Shown here: positions 47,426-56,113 of the stretch, piece after piece
Layout of the letters: each line of letters opens with the position of its first letter
Numbering within the stretch: the stretch's first letter is position 1
DNA from: Hymenobacter frigidus
GTDB taxonomy: Bacteria > Bacteroidota > Bacteroidia > Cytophagales > Hymenobacteraceae
Assembly (NCBI RefSeq): GCF_014640435.1
Contig: NZ_BMGY01000003.1
Coordinates: 62,001 to 126,000, forward strand
Reading direction: 5' to 3'
Length of the DNA stretch: 64,000 bases
The notes under the pieces: generated by a model
The model's database searches: none
The model's input: the letters and a program-made list of their open reading frames with translations, nothing else
What the model was told of the DNA's origin: nothing
Made by a program: the position numbers and the translations under genes

Positions 47426-49036
47426 TTAGTTGTCGTTGAGGCGGTTGTAAGCCCCGCGTTTTTTTTGCGGCAGGTGGGGCTTTTGGGCCCCGGCGGCGGT
47501 CATGTCGGAAGCTTCGTCGTAGAGCTTCAGGCGCGTGCCGGGGCCGTGCAGGCGCAGCTGGTCGTGTCCCGCGCCGCCGTACAGCAGCAAGGGCAGTGGG
47601 CGGCTTGCGGCAGCGGTGGTCACCTCAAAAATATCGTCGCCCCCCAGGCCATCGATGCTGATTTTCTGCGTTTCGGCGGAGAAATAGGTCCGCTGAAAGC
47701 GTAGCGAATCGCCGGCCGGTGCGGACCTCGCGGCGGTTGAGAATATGCGCACCTTGGTCGAATCGGTGTATCGGTACACTTCAAATCGCTCGGCTTGGGC
47801 GGTGCCACCCAGGGTGGGTTCGTGAGCCAGGCTCAGGTAGAAGGCCACCGCCGCCTGGGGCAAGGTTTGGCGGCGGGCCTTGAGGGCGGTGCCCAACCGC
47901 TCGCCTTCGAGAGCAAAGACGGCGGGCGGCAGGCGGCGCATGGCCCGCTCAATCAGCGAATCGGGCAGCCGGCGCTGCAAGTCCGTCGCCATCCGCTGAA
48001 AATCGGCCCGGGTGAGTTGCGAAAGCCCGCGTTGGTCAATAAACCGGGCTTGGTGCACCAAGCCGGATACGTTGCCATATTCAGGCTTAAACGTCTGAAA
48101 TTGCGGAGCGATGAACTGCCGCGAGGCCAGCCAGGGAATCAGCCCGTCATCAAACCGAAAGTAGACCTGGTCCCGGTCTTTGGGAATGCCCAGGTAGCGA
48201 ATTCGGCCCCCCGGCTCCGCAAAAGCAGCCCACTGCCACTGGCCTTCGTGCCGGTCCCAGTCGCCCAGCCACACATCCAGCAGCCGGGCCCGCAAAAAGG
48301 CCCGTTGGTCGATGGAATAAGTTGGGTGCTGGTACACCTGGGCCAGCATGGCTTCGCCGCCCAGGAAATTGGTGGCTTCCGCCAGGGCCGGCGTGCGGGA
48401 GGCTAAGGAGCTAAACTTTTCTTCCAGCAGTGCCAACTTGCCCCGAAACCGCTCCGACATTGGGCCCAGGCCTTGTTCATCGGCCCGCACATACACCAGG
48501 TGGGGACGGCTATGGGGCACACCGGCGGCTTCGGCCAGCGGCGGTACCGTGAGGGCGCCGTAGGGGTTGGCGGCGGAGGTTGCGTCGCGCACTGCGTTTA
48601 GCAGGAACGTTTTGCGAAGCCAAAAGGGCAGCGTTTTACTGGGCTCTTTGTCGAGGGCGCGCAGGGCGTAATCGCGGCCCTCAGGGCAGGTCAGGGTCAT
48701 GCTAATGCTTTGATAGCCGCCACCGCTTTTGCTGGGTCGCAGGCCGCCCGGTGCGGCCGTAGCCAATTGCAACACCCGGGCCGGTACCGCCGCCGCCCAG
48801 GTACGGCGGTAATGCCGGCCCCAAAACCAGCAATAAAACCCAGAATGGCGGTTGTAGTGGCGGCCGGCCGTGGCCAGCACCGAATCGGCGGTGGCCGGCA
48901 GGGGAGCGGTGCTGCCCGGGCCCACGCGGGCATCGGATTGAAAGAAATTGCTTCGGGCACAAGACCCGGCCGCCAAACTCAGGGCCGCCAGCAGGCACAG
49001 CCGGAACGCAGTCAGTCGAAAGGGTAAAAGAGGCAT
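47426..49036 (-). CDS. Kinase-motif lipoprotein paralog 2
   Basis: I start at ATG 49036 (MPLLPFRLTAFRLCLLAALS), which gives a good lipoprotein signal with Cys26 in LAAGSC and 536 residues; the open frame further upstream is not supported. Shared blocks: GGGYQSISMTL, ALRALDKEP (Lys130), LALLEEKF, WLGDWDRHEGQWQWA (DRH 261-263), PKDRDQVYFRFDDG (285-298), a C-terminal beta-rich domain with SIDGLGGDDIFEV, and ending RGAYNRLNDN. It is first in a two-gene minus-strand operon and divergent from paralog 3 across 168 bp. The GLGGDD block of the C-terminal domain recurs in all three. Confidence 0.78.
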   Translation of the reverse strand: MPLLPFRLTAFRLCLLAALSLAAGSCARSNFFQSDARVGPGSTAPLPATADSVLATAGRHYNRHSGFYCWFWGRHYRRTWAAAVPARVLQLATAAPGGLRPSKSGGGYQSISMTLTCPEGRDYALRALDKEPSKTLPFWLRKTFLLNAVRDATSAANPYGALTVPPLAEAAGVPHSRPHLVYVRADEQGLGPMSERFRGKLALLEEKFSSLASRTPALAEATNFLGGEAMLAQVYQHPTYSIDQRAFLRARLLDVWLGDWDRHEGQWQWAAFAEPGGRIRYLGIPKDRDQVYFRFDDGLIPWLASRQFIAPQFQTFKPEYGNVSGLVHQARFIDQRGLSQLTRADFQRMATDLQRRLPDSLIERAMRRLPPAVFALEGERLGTALKARRQTLPQAAVAFYLSLAHEPTLGGTAQAERFEVYRYTDSTKVRIFSTAARSAPAGDSLRFQRTYFSAETQKISIDGLGGDDIFEVTTAAASRPLPLLLYGGAGHDQLRLHGPGTRLKLYDEASDMTAAGAQKPHLPQKKRGAYNRLNDN

Positions 49037-49204
49037 TCGGGGCGAAGCGGAACGGCGGTAATGTGCCTTTAACGCAAATACTCGGCAAAGGGGGGCATAC
49101 CGGCCGCCGAGGATAACCGTGCCCACCTCCTTTGCAGTATACGGGGTACCTATCCTGGTGATTTCGCTGCGTCGCAGCTGTTCAGGCCAGCGCATCAGTC
49201 GCTC

Positions 49205-50812
49205 ATGTCGAAAATTATTACCTTGGCCGCGGCCGTCTTTATTCGGAGCTGGTGGGGCGTTGCGGGGCTGATAACGGCTTGTTCGGGGCCAAAAACGTCA
49301 GCCTCGCCGGCCCCGCAGTGGGCCGCCGATTCGGCCACGGTGCGGCTGGCCGCTGGTCCACAATACGCCCGAAGCGCCGTCTGGCAGTTTTTCTGGGGCA
49401 AGCATTATCGCACGCTGTGGGCTACGCCGGTAACTGTGCCGGTGTTGCGCCTGGCCACGGCCGCGCCGGGTGGCCTGGTGCCCCTGCAGGCCGGGGGCAG
49501 CTACCAGAGCCACACGCTCCGTTTGTGTGCGCCCAGCGGCCGCGAGTTTGTGCTGCGGTCCGTGGATAAAGACGCCAGCGCCGCCCTGCCCGCCGGCTGG
49601 AAACGGTGGTTGTTGGGCGGGCTGATAAAAGACCAGACCAGCGTGTCGCAGCCATTTGGGGCCTGCCCGGCGGCGGCGCTGGCTGATGCCGCCGGGGTGT
49701 ACCACGCCAATCCGCGCTTGGTGTACGTGCCCGATGACCCTGGCTTGGGCAAGTTTCGGGCGAGTTACGCCAATGCGCTTTACCTGCTGGAAGAGCGGGC
49801 CACCGGCAACCAAATGGGCCTGCCCGGCTTTGGGCACTCGCCCCACGTAGTGAGCACGGCGCACATGCTGGCTGCCATTCACGGGCAGCCCACGGCCCGG
49901 GTAGAGGCCCGCGCGTACCTGCGCGCCCGCCTGCTGGATATGTGGCTGGGCGACTGGAGCCGCCGCGAGGACCAGTGGCGCTGGGCCAGCTTCACGGAAT
50001 CCGGAAGGGTGCGCTACCGGCCCATTCCGCGCGACCGCGACCAGGCTTTTTTCCTGTTCGACGACGGATTTATGACTCGCTTGGTTTCCTGGTTCGTGCC
50101 CAAGTACCAGAGCTTTCACGCCACCATTCGGCCGGGCAGCGTAGATGGCCTCACCGCTACCGCCCGCGTGCTTGACCGCACCCTGCTGGCATCCCTAAAT
50201 GCTGAAGATTTTCAGCAGGAAGCTGATTCGCTCCTCCAGCGGCTAACCGATGTCCGGATAGACCGGGCGCTGGCCACCGGACCTTCTGAAACCCGCACCT
50301 CCATCGCTAATTATTTTGGACCGCTGCTGCGGGCCCGCCGGGCGCAGCTGCCCGCTGTGGCCCGCCAGTATTATGAAATTCTGGCCAAGGAAGCTTGCGT
50401 AGTAGGCACCGACCGAAGCGAGCGGTTTGTCATCAGTGGCGCGGGCGCGGGGCGGCTGCGGGTGCGCCTGCTGGCCCAGCGGCTGGGCTTGCCCGATAGC
50501 TTGCTTTCGGACCGCACATACAACCAAAAAGAAACCCAGCGGCTGAACCTGTACGGGTTGGGTGGCGATGATGTATTCGAGATAGTGCCGCCGCTAAGCC
50601 AGCACTTTCCGGTGAATATTTACAGTGGCTTGGGCCACGACCAGCTAATTCGCCCCAAAACAGCCACTACGGGCATTCAGGATTTTACCTGGTTCACTCG
50701 TCCCGGCCTGGAAATACGCACCATCAAAGGCCTGACGCTGGAGGCCGACCCACACCCGGAACTCACCGCCGATGGCAAAGCGTGGCTGGGACGGTACAAC
50801 CTGAACGACTAG
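49205..50812 (+). CDS. Kinase-motif lipoprotein paralog 3, lacking the DRH motif
   Basis: The 535-residue protein has a lipobox signal (GLITAC, Cys26). It aligns with its two neighbours: GGSYQSHTLRL, VLRSVDKDA (Lys122), LYLLEERA, DMWLGDWSRREDQWRWA, PRDRDQAFFLFDDG, LYGLGGDDVFEI and ending LGRYNLND. The key difference is WSRR (251-254) where the others have WDRH, so a catalytic Asp/His pair, if that is what it is, is missing; it may be an inactive partner. It is divergent from paralogs 1-2 and overlaps the stop of the CrtA-like gene by 4 bp tail to tail. Confidence 0.78.
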   Translation: MSKIITLAAAVFIRSWWGVAGLITACSGPKTSASPAPQWAADSATVRLAAGPQYARSAVWQFFWGKHYRTLWATPVTVPVLRLATAAPGGLVPLQAGGSYQSHTLRLCAPSGREFVLRSVDKDASAALPAGWKRWLLGGLIKDQTSVSQPFGACPAAALADAAGVYHANPRLVYVPDDPGLGKFRASYANALYLLEERATGNQMGLPGFGHSPHVVSTAHMLAAIHGQPTARVEARAYLRARLLDMWLGDWSRREDQWRWASFTESGRVRYRPIPRDRDQAFFLFDDGFMTRLVSWFVPKYQSFHATIRPGSVDGLTATARVLDRTLLASLNAEDFQQEADSLLQRLTDVRIDRALATGPSETRTSIANYFGPLLRARRAQLPAVARQYYEILAKEACVVGTDRSERFVISGAGAGRLRVRLLAQRLGLPDSLLSDRTYNQKETQRLNLYGLGGDDVFEIVPPLSQHFPVNIYSGLGHDQLIRPKTATTGIQDFTWFTRPGLEIRTIKGLTLEADPHPELTADGKAWLGRYNLND

Positions 50813-51525
50813 CGCGGCCCCAATAGCAGGCCAGCGAGTGGGTCGTGCCCATCGAGCGTGCCGGCGCTGCCCAGCACCCGAAACCGAGCAAAAAGCTCCT
50901 CGCTGTACCATTTTTCTCGCCGCGTGAGGACAATAACCTCGCGGTGGCGGGCATCGCGGTAGGCATACTGCTGCATGGCCTGGGTCGATTCCCAGACGCT
51001 GAACGTGGCCTGCCGCACCACGGGCAGCTCGCCTAGCCCAATGGCGGCGCGCACGCCCGCGGCATCGGCCAGGGCGGCGCTGGTGGGCTCCACAAATTGC
51101 CAGAAACGCCGCGTTTTGGGCCAGCTGATACTGGCCCGGGTCAGCACGGCCATCGGGGCATCATCAGCAGCCGGCATGGTCGTAGCGTAGTCGAACGGAG
51201 TCTGGCCATCCCACAAGCCTTGTGCTTTGATGGGGGCAAGTTGCAGCGTCCATTGTTCGGCGCTACGGTCCTGGTAGCCCTGCCACAGCGAATGTTGGGC
51301 AAAAAATGCGGCTGCTGCAGCCTCATCCTCCCACACGGCCATGAATCCGTAGCGGTCCAGGTTCGGCCACAGGCCAAAGCCGTTGCGGGCCCCGCTGCCT
51401 AGTAATTTGAAAAACCGCAGGCCCGGTACCCGGCGCAATACTGGCGGGGAGGTGCCCATCTGAGCAAGGCCCCAGCGCCGCTGGCCGGCTTTTAGCGTGA
51501 AAACGGTAAGGGTAGTGTGGGGCAT
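50809..51525 (-). CDS. CrtA-like (spheroidene monooxygenase family) protein
   Basis: The 238-residue protein has the duplicated dimeric alpha/beta barrel layout of CrtA relatives. The first half is GLRFFKLLGSGARNGFGLWPNLDRYGFMAVWEDE in consecutive blocks, the second is LPVVRQATFSVWESTQAMQQYAY and the end EKWYSEELFARFRVLGS. CrtA oxygenates acyclic carotenoids in phototrophs; relatives occur in pigmented Bacteroidota, where the substrate is not established. A phytoene-desaturase-like gene lies at 62683, so a role in the pigment pathway is plausible. A terminator on its upstream side (51572-51608) belongs to the next gene. Confidence 0.78.
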   Translation of the reverse strand: MPHTTLTVFTLKAGQRRWGLAQMGTSPPVLRRVPGLRFFKLLGSGARNGFGLWPNLDRYGFMAVWEDEAAAAAFFAQHSLWQGYQDRSAEQWTLQLAPIKAQGLWDGQTPFDYATTMPAADDAPMAVLTRASISWPKTRRFWQFVEPTSAALADAAGVRAAIGLGELPVVRQATFSVWESTQAMQQYAYRDARHREVIVLTRREKWYSEELFARFRVLGSAGTLDGHDPLAGLLLGPR

Positions 51526-51571
51526 ATGGGAGAGAGTAGCCGCCTATCAGCTAATCGGTGGGTTTCAAGCA

Positions 51572-51608
51572 ACAAAAAAAGGCCGGAATTGCTTCCGGCC
51601 TTTTTTTA
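51572..51608. terminator. Strong bidirectional terminator
   Basis: AAAAAAAGGCCGGAA and TTCCGGCCTTTTTTT form a stem with A and T tracts. It terminates the PPOX gene (minus strand). Confidence 0.88.
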
Positions 51609-51626
51609 AAGGGCTAAGATGCCTGA

Positions 51627-52133
51627 TTAGGGCTTCACAATGGCGTGCTCATCGGGGCCGGCCTTGTAAGTTTCGCCGGTGAGGACGGCCTTGGCGTAGG
51701 TGTAGGCGCGCAGCAGGGTAGCGTTCGGCGAATCCCAGAATTCCCCCATGTCGATGGTTACTTTGAGCAGGGCAACGTTGGGGTCGTCCTGGCCCTTGGG
51801 AAACCAGCCGCGCAGGCTTTCGGTCCACAGCTCTTTGATTTTGGCGCGGTCAGTGACCACGTTGGCGGTGCCGCTGATGGCCACGTACAAATTGTCCTCG
51901 GGCTTGGAGTAGCCTAGGTTGATGCGACGGTCTCTCTGCACTTCGTCGATTTTTTTGGAGTCATGCTCCGTGAAGAACCACAGGGTGCCGTTGGCTTCGG
52001 GCTCGTGCGTGAACATGGGCCGCGAGTGCAGGGTACCGTCGGGCTCGACAGTGGTCATCATGGCGATGCGGATGTCTTTGATTTTATCCACGAGTTTGGA
52101 AATGTCGTGGCTTACGGCGATTTGTTCGGCCAT
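51627..52133 (-). CDS. Pyridoxamine 5'-phosphate oxidase family (general stress protein 26-like)
   Basis: From ATG 52133 the protein has 168 residues of split-barrel flavin-binding fold. Typical blocks are IRIAMMTTVEPDGTLHSRPM, LWFFTEHDSKKIDEVQRD, RINLGYSKPEDNLYVAISG and LKVTIDMGEFWDSPN. This matches the GSP26 branch, which binds FMN/FAD but whose reaction is not established. Cytoplasmic, probably stress-related. It is divergent from acpH with a 105-bp gap. Confidence 0.88.
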   Translation of the reverse strand: MAEQIAVSHDISKLVDKIKDIRIAMMTTVEPDGTLHSRPMFTHEPEANGTLWFFTEHDSKKIDEVQRDRRINLGYSKPEDNLYVAISGTANVVTDRAKIKELWTESLRGWFPKGQDDPNVALLKVTIDMGEFWDSPNATLLRAYTYAKAVLTGETYKAGPDEHAIVKP

Positions 52134-52238
52134 GGGAAAGAGTCGTTTCTGAAGGTGAAAATTCAGTTTTTGTTTACGGCCGGGTTGCCCGAAGGTTGGG
52201 AAGTGCCGGGCCCGCACTTTGCGCCATACCTTGCGTGG

Positions 52239-52844
52239 GTGAATTTTTTGGCCCATTTGCTGCTCTCCGGTCCGCGCGCGGCCCCCGCGTATTCCGACGT
52301 TCTGCTCGGCAACTTTATTGCCGATTCGGTGCCCGGCCGCCAGTTCGAAAGCTACGCTTCGGCGGTGCAAACCGGTATCCGCCTGCACCGCACCATTGAT
52401 GCCTACACCGACCAGCACCCCATTGTGCGCCGCAGCACCCATCGCCTGCGCGAAGCTGGCCACGGGAAATATGCCGGTGTGATTTCGGATATGTTTCTGG
52501 ACCATTTTCTAGCCCGAAACTTCCCTGCTTTCTCCCCTGAAACCCTGCTGGCCTTTACCCAGCGGGTGTATGCCCTGCTCACAGCCCGGCAGGCGGAGAT
52601 GCCGCTCCGCGTGCAGCATTTTCTGCCCCATCTCACGCAACACAACTGGCTACTGCACTACGCCGACTTCGACGGCATTGCCAGTGCCCTCAGTGGCCTG
52701 AGCCGCCGGGCTACCCCCGGCTCGGGCATGGAAACGGCCGTAACGGAGCTGCAGAAGAATTACGGAGCTTACGAGGCTGATTTCCGGGAGTTCTTCCCGC
52801 AGCTTGAGCAGTTGGTGAGGGAGGAATTACAGTCAGAAACGTAA
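52239..52844 (+). CDS. acpH: Acyl-carrier-protein phosphodiesterase
   Basis: I start at GTG 52239 because AcpH proteins begin MNFLAHLLLSG, giving 201 residues; the longer open frame upstream covers the divergent gene. Metal-site residues are in the HD-like helices: LGNFIADSVPG, TGIRLHRTIDAYTDQHP, MFLDHFLARNF and the end helix with ADFDGIASALSGLSRR. AcpH removes the 4'-phosphopantetheine from ACP. It ends 5 bp before a long inverted repeat. Confidence 0.9.
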   Translation: MNFLAHLLLSGPRAAPAYSDVLLGNFIADSVPGRQFESYASAVQTGIRLHRTIDAYTDQHPIVRRSTHRLREAGHGKYAGVISDMFLDHFLARNFPAFSPETLLAFTQRVYALLTARQAEMPLRVQHFLPHLTQHNWLLHYADFDGIASALSGLSRRATPGSGMETAVTELQKNYGAYEADFREFFPQLEQLVREELQSET

Positions 52845-52849
52845 CAAAA

Positions 52850-52947
52850 AGAACGTCATGCTGAGCGAAGTCGAAGCATCTCTGCCGCAGAAGTAATCAT
52901 TTACTTACGCGGTAGAGATGCTTCGACTTCGCTCAGCATGACGTTCT
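52850..52947. repeat. Inverted repeat with 34-bp perfect arms, AACGTCATGC family
   Basis: The arm 52850-52883 (AGAACGTCATGCTGAGCGAA...) is mirrored exactly at 52914-52947. Pairing continues inward with one mismatch (GCCGC/GCGGT) and AGTAA/TTACT around TCAT, so nearly the whole 98 bp can fold. It separates convergent acpH and the SlyD-like gene. Confidence 0.95.
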
Positions 52948-52978
52948 GCTTTTTTCGTCAGCTGGCGCAATCAGCAAC

Positions 52979-53494
52979 TTAGTGCTGGTGGCCGCCTTCG
53001 CCGTGCGCGTGGCCGTGGGCTAGTTCTTCAGCGGTGGCTTCGCGCACTTCCTGCACCTTGCCGGTGAAGTGCATCACCATGCCCGCCAGCGGGTGGTTGA
53101 AGTCCATTTGTACGGCCGTGTCGCCGATGCTTACCACTTTGGCTTGCATGTGGTTGCCTTCGTTGTCGGCCATGGGTAGGAAGTTGCCGGGCTGCAGCAT
53201 GTCGTCGTCGAGCTTGCCGTCGATGAGGAAAACGTCCTTGGGGATTTCGACCAGCGCTTGGTCGTCGTATTCGCCGTAGGCCTGCTCGGGGGTGAGGCTG
53301 AACTGGAAATCGTCGCCGGCGTTTTTGCCGTCGAGCTGGATTTCAAACTCCTCGGGCAGGCCGCTGTGGCCAAAAAGGAAGACCATGGGCGAGTCGGCTT
53401 CCGCCGATTCAACCAATACTTTTTCCTGGTTTTCGTCGGTCACGCTGAGGTCGTAGGTGATGGTGACGACTTTTTTATCGCTGATTGCAGCCAT
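52979..53494 (-). CDS. SlyD-type FKBP peptidyl-prolyl isomerase
   Basis: The 171-residue protein has the split FKBP of SlyD: VVTITYDLSVTDENQEKVL, PMVFLFGHSGLPEEFEIQL, an inserted IF flap (about 70-130) and DFNHPLAGMVMHFTGKVQEV. The end is His-rich (GHAHGEGGHQH), as in metal-binding SlyD proteins. It is a cytoplasmic folding helper with possible nickel handling. It is followed by the inverted repeat at 52850, which may serve as terminator. Confidence 0.92.
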   Translation of the reverse strand: MAAISDKKVVTITYDLSVTDENQEKVLVESAEADSPMVFLFGHSGLPEEFEIQLDGKNAGDDFQFSLTPEQAYGEYDDQALVEIPKDVFLIDGKLDDDMLQPGNFLPMADNEGNHMQAKVVSIGDTAVQMDFNHPLAGMVMHFTGKVQEVREATAEELAHGHAHGEGGHQH

Positions 53495-53632
53495 GGGATG
53501 GAGGTCGGGCCGGTTGGGGCGGCCGTGAGAAGGAGGGTGGAACCAAAATTTTCAGGCAAGATAAGTACGTTGCGACGGTGGAAACGGCCGTCATTGCCGC
53601 GTTGCGCGACGCTCTACTCGTAATAACAGGCG

Positions 53633-55624
53633 TTAGTCCTGCAGCTCCCAGGCGGTGCGGTAGCCGCCAATACTTTCCACGTATTCAATAAGCGCCTTAA
53701 AAAATGGGTGCGCGCTCAGCGTCGAGGAGTCGCCGACGAGCAGTAGTTTTTTGCGCGCCCGGGTCATGCCCACGTTCATCCGGCGGATGTCGGAGAGGAA
53801 GCCGATTTCGCCGTGGGTGTTGCTGCGGGTGAGGGTGATGGCGATGATGTCGCGCTCCTGGCCCTGGAAGGAATCCACGGTGCCCACGCTGAGCTGGCGG
53901 TGCAGCATGAAGCCGCTGAGCTCGTCGTTTTCCTCAATAGCATCCTTTAGATAGTTAATCTGGGCGCGGTAAGGGGCTATTACCCCGATGCTGAGCGGGT
54001 CGCTTTCGTGGTCGGCGGGGTCGTAGGGTTCGAGTAGCTGGGCGAGGCGCTTGAGGAGCAGGTCGGCCTCTTCGGGGTTGGCGGTGGAGCGGCTTTCGGG
54101 GATGGTGATTTCGAGGAAGCCGAAGCCGGCGGTGTCGAGGAACTCCACGGGTAGGTCGGGGGCAAAGCGCAGGTCGTAGGCGTCGAGGCCGGCGTGGGCC
54201 ACGGTTTCGTAGGCCGTCAGCTGGCCGTCGTAGAACTGGTCGGAGCTGAACTGCATGATTTGCTCGTGCATGCGGTACTGCACGGTAAGCATCCGGGCCG
54301 TGGCAGGCTGACGCTTGATGGCTTTCTCAAACAGCGTTTCGCGCAGGGCCCCGGCTTTTTCGCTTTTCACGGTGGGCGGCAGCTGGTGGTGGTCGCCGGC
54401 CAGTACCACGCGCTTGGCTTTGGCAATCGGAATCCAGCAGCCGGGCTCCAGCGCCTGGGCGGCTTCGTCAATAAACACCGTTTCGTAGGTGAGGTGACGG
54501 ATGTTGCGGTTGCTCGCGCCCACCAGCGTGCAGGTTATCACCTGCACCGATTCTAACAAATCTTCGGTGATGTAGCGCTCCAAATCATCGGCCTGCTGAA
54601 AAAGCATCCGCGCTTCTTCCTTCAGCATTCTGCGCTGCTGCTGCTCTTCGTAGCCGAAGTTGCGCACGTGTTTGCTGGCAGTTTCGCGGTATTGGTTGGC
54701 CGTCTGGCGCATCGAGCGCATCTCGTTGTAGCTTTTGTGCGCCATCACCTGCGCATCGAGGGTGTGCTCGAGCAGCAGGTCGGAAACCCGGCTGGGGTTG
54801 CCTATGCGGATGACGTTGACGCCGCGCTCGGCCAGCTTTTCGGTGAGCAAATCGACGGCCGTGTTGCTGGGCGCGCACACCAGCACGCGCCGCTCGCGCC
54901 GGATGGTTTCCATTATAGCCTGCACCAGCGTAGTGGTTTTGCCGGTGCCGGGCGGGCCGTGGATGATGGCCACGTCCTGGGCCGCCATTACGTGGCGCAC
55001 GGCGGCCAGCTGCGAGTCGTTGAGCGGGCTGGGGTAGAACAAGTCCGAGGCTTTTTCCTCGCGGAAACGGGCCTCTTTAGCTCCCAGAATGACGTCGCGC
55101 AGCTCGGCCAGCCGGTCGCCGTAAGCGCCCATCACCTTGCCCAGAGCATAGTCCATCTCGCGGTAGCTGACCTCGTCAAACGTGAGGTCAATACCCAGCT
55201 TGCCGCCTTCGGTCACCCAGTCGGGCAGGTCTTCCTTGGTGGTGGCGAGCAGCAGCTTGTTGCGGCGCACGCTGGTAATTACGCCGTTGAGGGTGGGCCG
55301 GTCGGTGGCCGAGCGGCCGGGCACGTTGCCAAACAGCGCGGCGTTCTTACCCACCTGAAACAGGTGCAGGCCCTGCTGCCCAGCGGGCCGCTCCAACTCC
55401 AGCACGACTTTGCCGCCGAAGCCAATGTCTTCCTGCGTGATGGTGACGGGGTACCAGGTGAGGCCGCGCTGCTGGCGCTCCTGAATGCTGGCCTTGGCGT
55501 TTTTGAGCTTGAATTGCACCAGGTCTTCCTGTTGCTCCAGCTTCATCAAGGTTTGAACTTGACGCAGCTCTTTTTCAAGGGCGTAGGGGTCAACGGGGGC
55601 GAAAGTGGGGACGGTATCGGACAA
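53633..55624 (-). CDS. SF1 helicase, IGHMBP2/UPF1-like
   Basis: The 663-residue protein has an N-terminal beta-barrel region (about 50-150) and a complete SF1B motor. Motifs are Walker A GPPGTGKT (223-230), FIDEAAQALEPG (motif II), LAGDHHQLPPTV (III), TVQYRMHEQI (IV), GTVDSFQGQERDII (V) and VGMTRARKKLLLVGD (VI). A helical stalk lies between motifs I and II. These helicases act on RNA or DNA 5' to 3'; the bacterial substrate is unknown. It is the first of two SF1 helicases within 8 kb. Confidence 0.92.
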   Translation of the reverse strand: MSDTVPTFAPVDPYALEKELRQVQTLMKLEQQEDLVQFKLKNAKASIQERQQRGLTWYPVTITQEDIGFGGKVVLELERPAGQQGLHLFQVGKNAALFGNVPGRSATDRPTLNGVITSVRRNKLLLATTKEDLPDWVTEGGKLGIDLTFDEVSYREMDYALGKVMGAYGDRLAELRDVILGAKEARFREEKASDLFYPSPLNDSQLAAVRHVMAAQDVAIIHGPPGTGKTTTLVQAIMETIRRERRVLVCAPSNTAVDLLTEKLAERGVNVIRIGNPSRVSDLLLEHTLDAQVMAHKSYNEMRSMRQTANQYRETASKHVRNFGYEEQQQRRMLKEEARMLFQQADDLERYITEDLLESVQVITCTLVGASNRNIRHLTYETVFIDEAAQALEPGCWIPIAKAKRVVLAGDHHQLPPTVKSEKAGALRETLFEKAIKRQPATARMLTVQYRMHEQIMQFSSDQFYDGQLTAYETVAHAGLDAYDLRFAPDLPVEFLDTAGFGFLEITIPESRSTANPEEADLLLKRLAQLLEPYDPADHESDPLSIGVIAPYRAQINYLKDAIEENDELSGFMLHRQLSVGTVDSFQGQERDIIAITLTRSNTHGEIGFLSDIRRMNVGMTRARKKLLLVGDSSTLSAHPFFKALIEYVESIGGYRTAWELQD

Positions 55625-55730
55625 GAGAAAGCGGAATTGATTTCGTTAATCAGGATAACAACGAAACGGGGGAGAGAGTAACAAAAGCCGCGTAAGTTCA
55701 ATAATGCACCGTGCGCTGCTGTTCAAGGTG

Positions 55731-56090
55731 TCACGCGAAAAAGTCGTCCGGGTCGGCTTGGCTCAGGTATTTCTGGAGCAGGGGCAAGGTGCCGAAATAG
55801 GGTAGCACGGTGGCCAAAAACCGGTCGGCTATCTCCGGACTGCTGGCGTAAACGACGAAGGTCTGGCCGCCTTCGCCAAATTCCAGCTCGTCGAGCAGCG
55901 CGGGTTGGTGCTCCTCAATAATGGTTTCGATGTGCTCGACCCAGGAATCGGCGGTGCCGCCAAAGCCGTAGTCCTGGAACAGCACATAATACTCCTCCAA
56001 TCCGCCCACATCAGCGAAGATGACCAGCTGGTACTCGGGCGAAATGGGCGGCGGGGCGGGGGAGAGCTGAAACGGAAACGTTGAGGACAT
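55731..56090 (-). CDS. Imm51-like protein (putative immunity family)
   Basis: The 119-residue protein has blocks resembling Imm51 immunity proteins: YYVLFQDYGFGGTADSWVEH, EEHQPALLDELEFGEGGQTFVVY split across strands, and a C-terminal helix ADRFLATVLPYFGT. Imm51 proteins neutralise toxins of polymorphic toxin systems, but no toxin gene is near, so it may be an orphan immunity gene or have another role. A -7-like box (CGAAGGTA reversed, 56095-56102) is 4 nt before its ATG. Confidence 0.55.
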   Translation of the reverse strand: MSSTFPFQLSPAPPPISPEYQLVIFADVGGLEEYYVLFQDYGFGGTADSWVEHIETIIEEHQPALLDELEFGEGGQTFVVYASSPEIADRFLATVLPYFGTLPLLQKYLSQADPDDFFA

Positions 56091-56113
56091 GCCGCGAAGG
56101 TACGGGGTGGGGC

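Noticed and set aside
52850..52947. Palindrome as an insertion-sequence end or CRISPR-like unit
   Set aside because: It is a single self-complementary element with no transposase, no target duplication and no spacer series.
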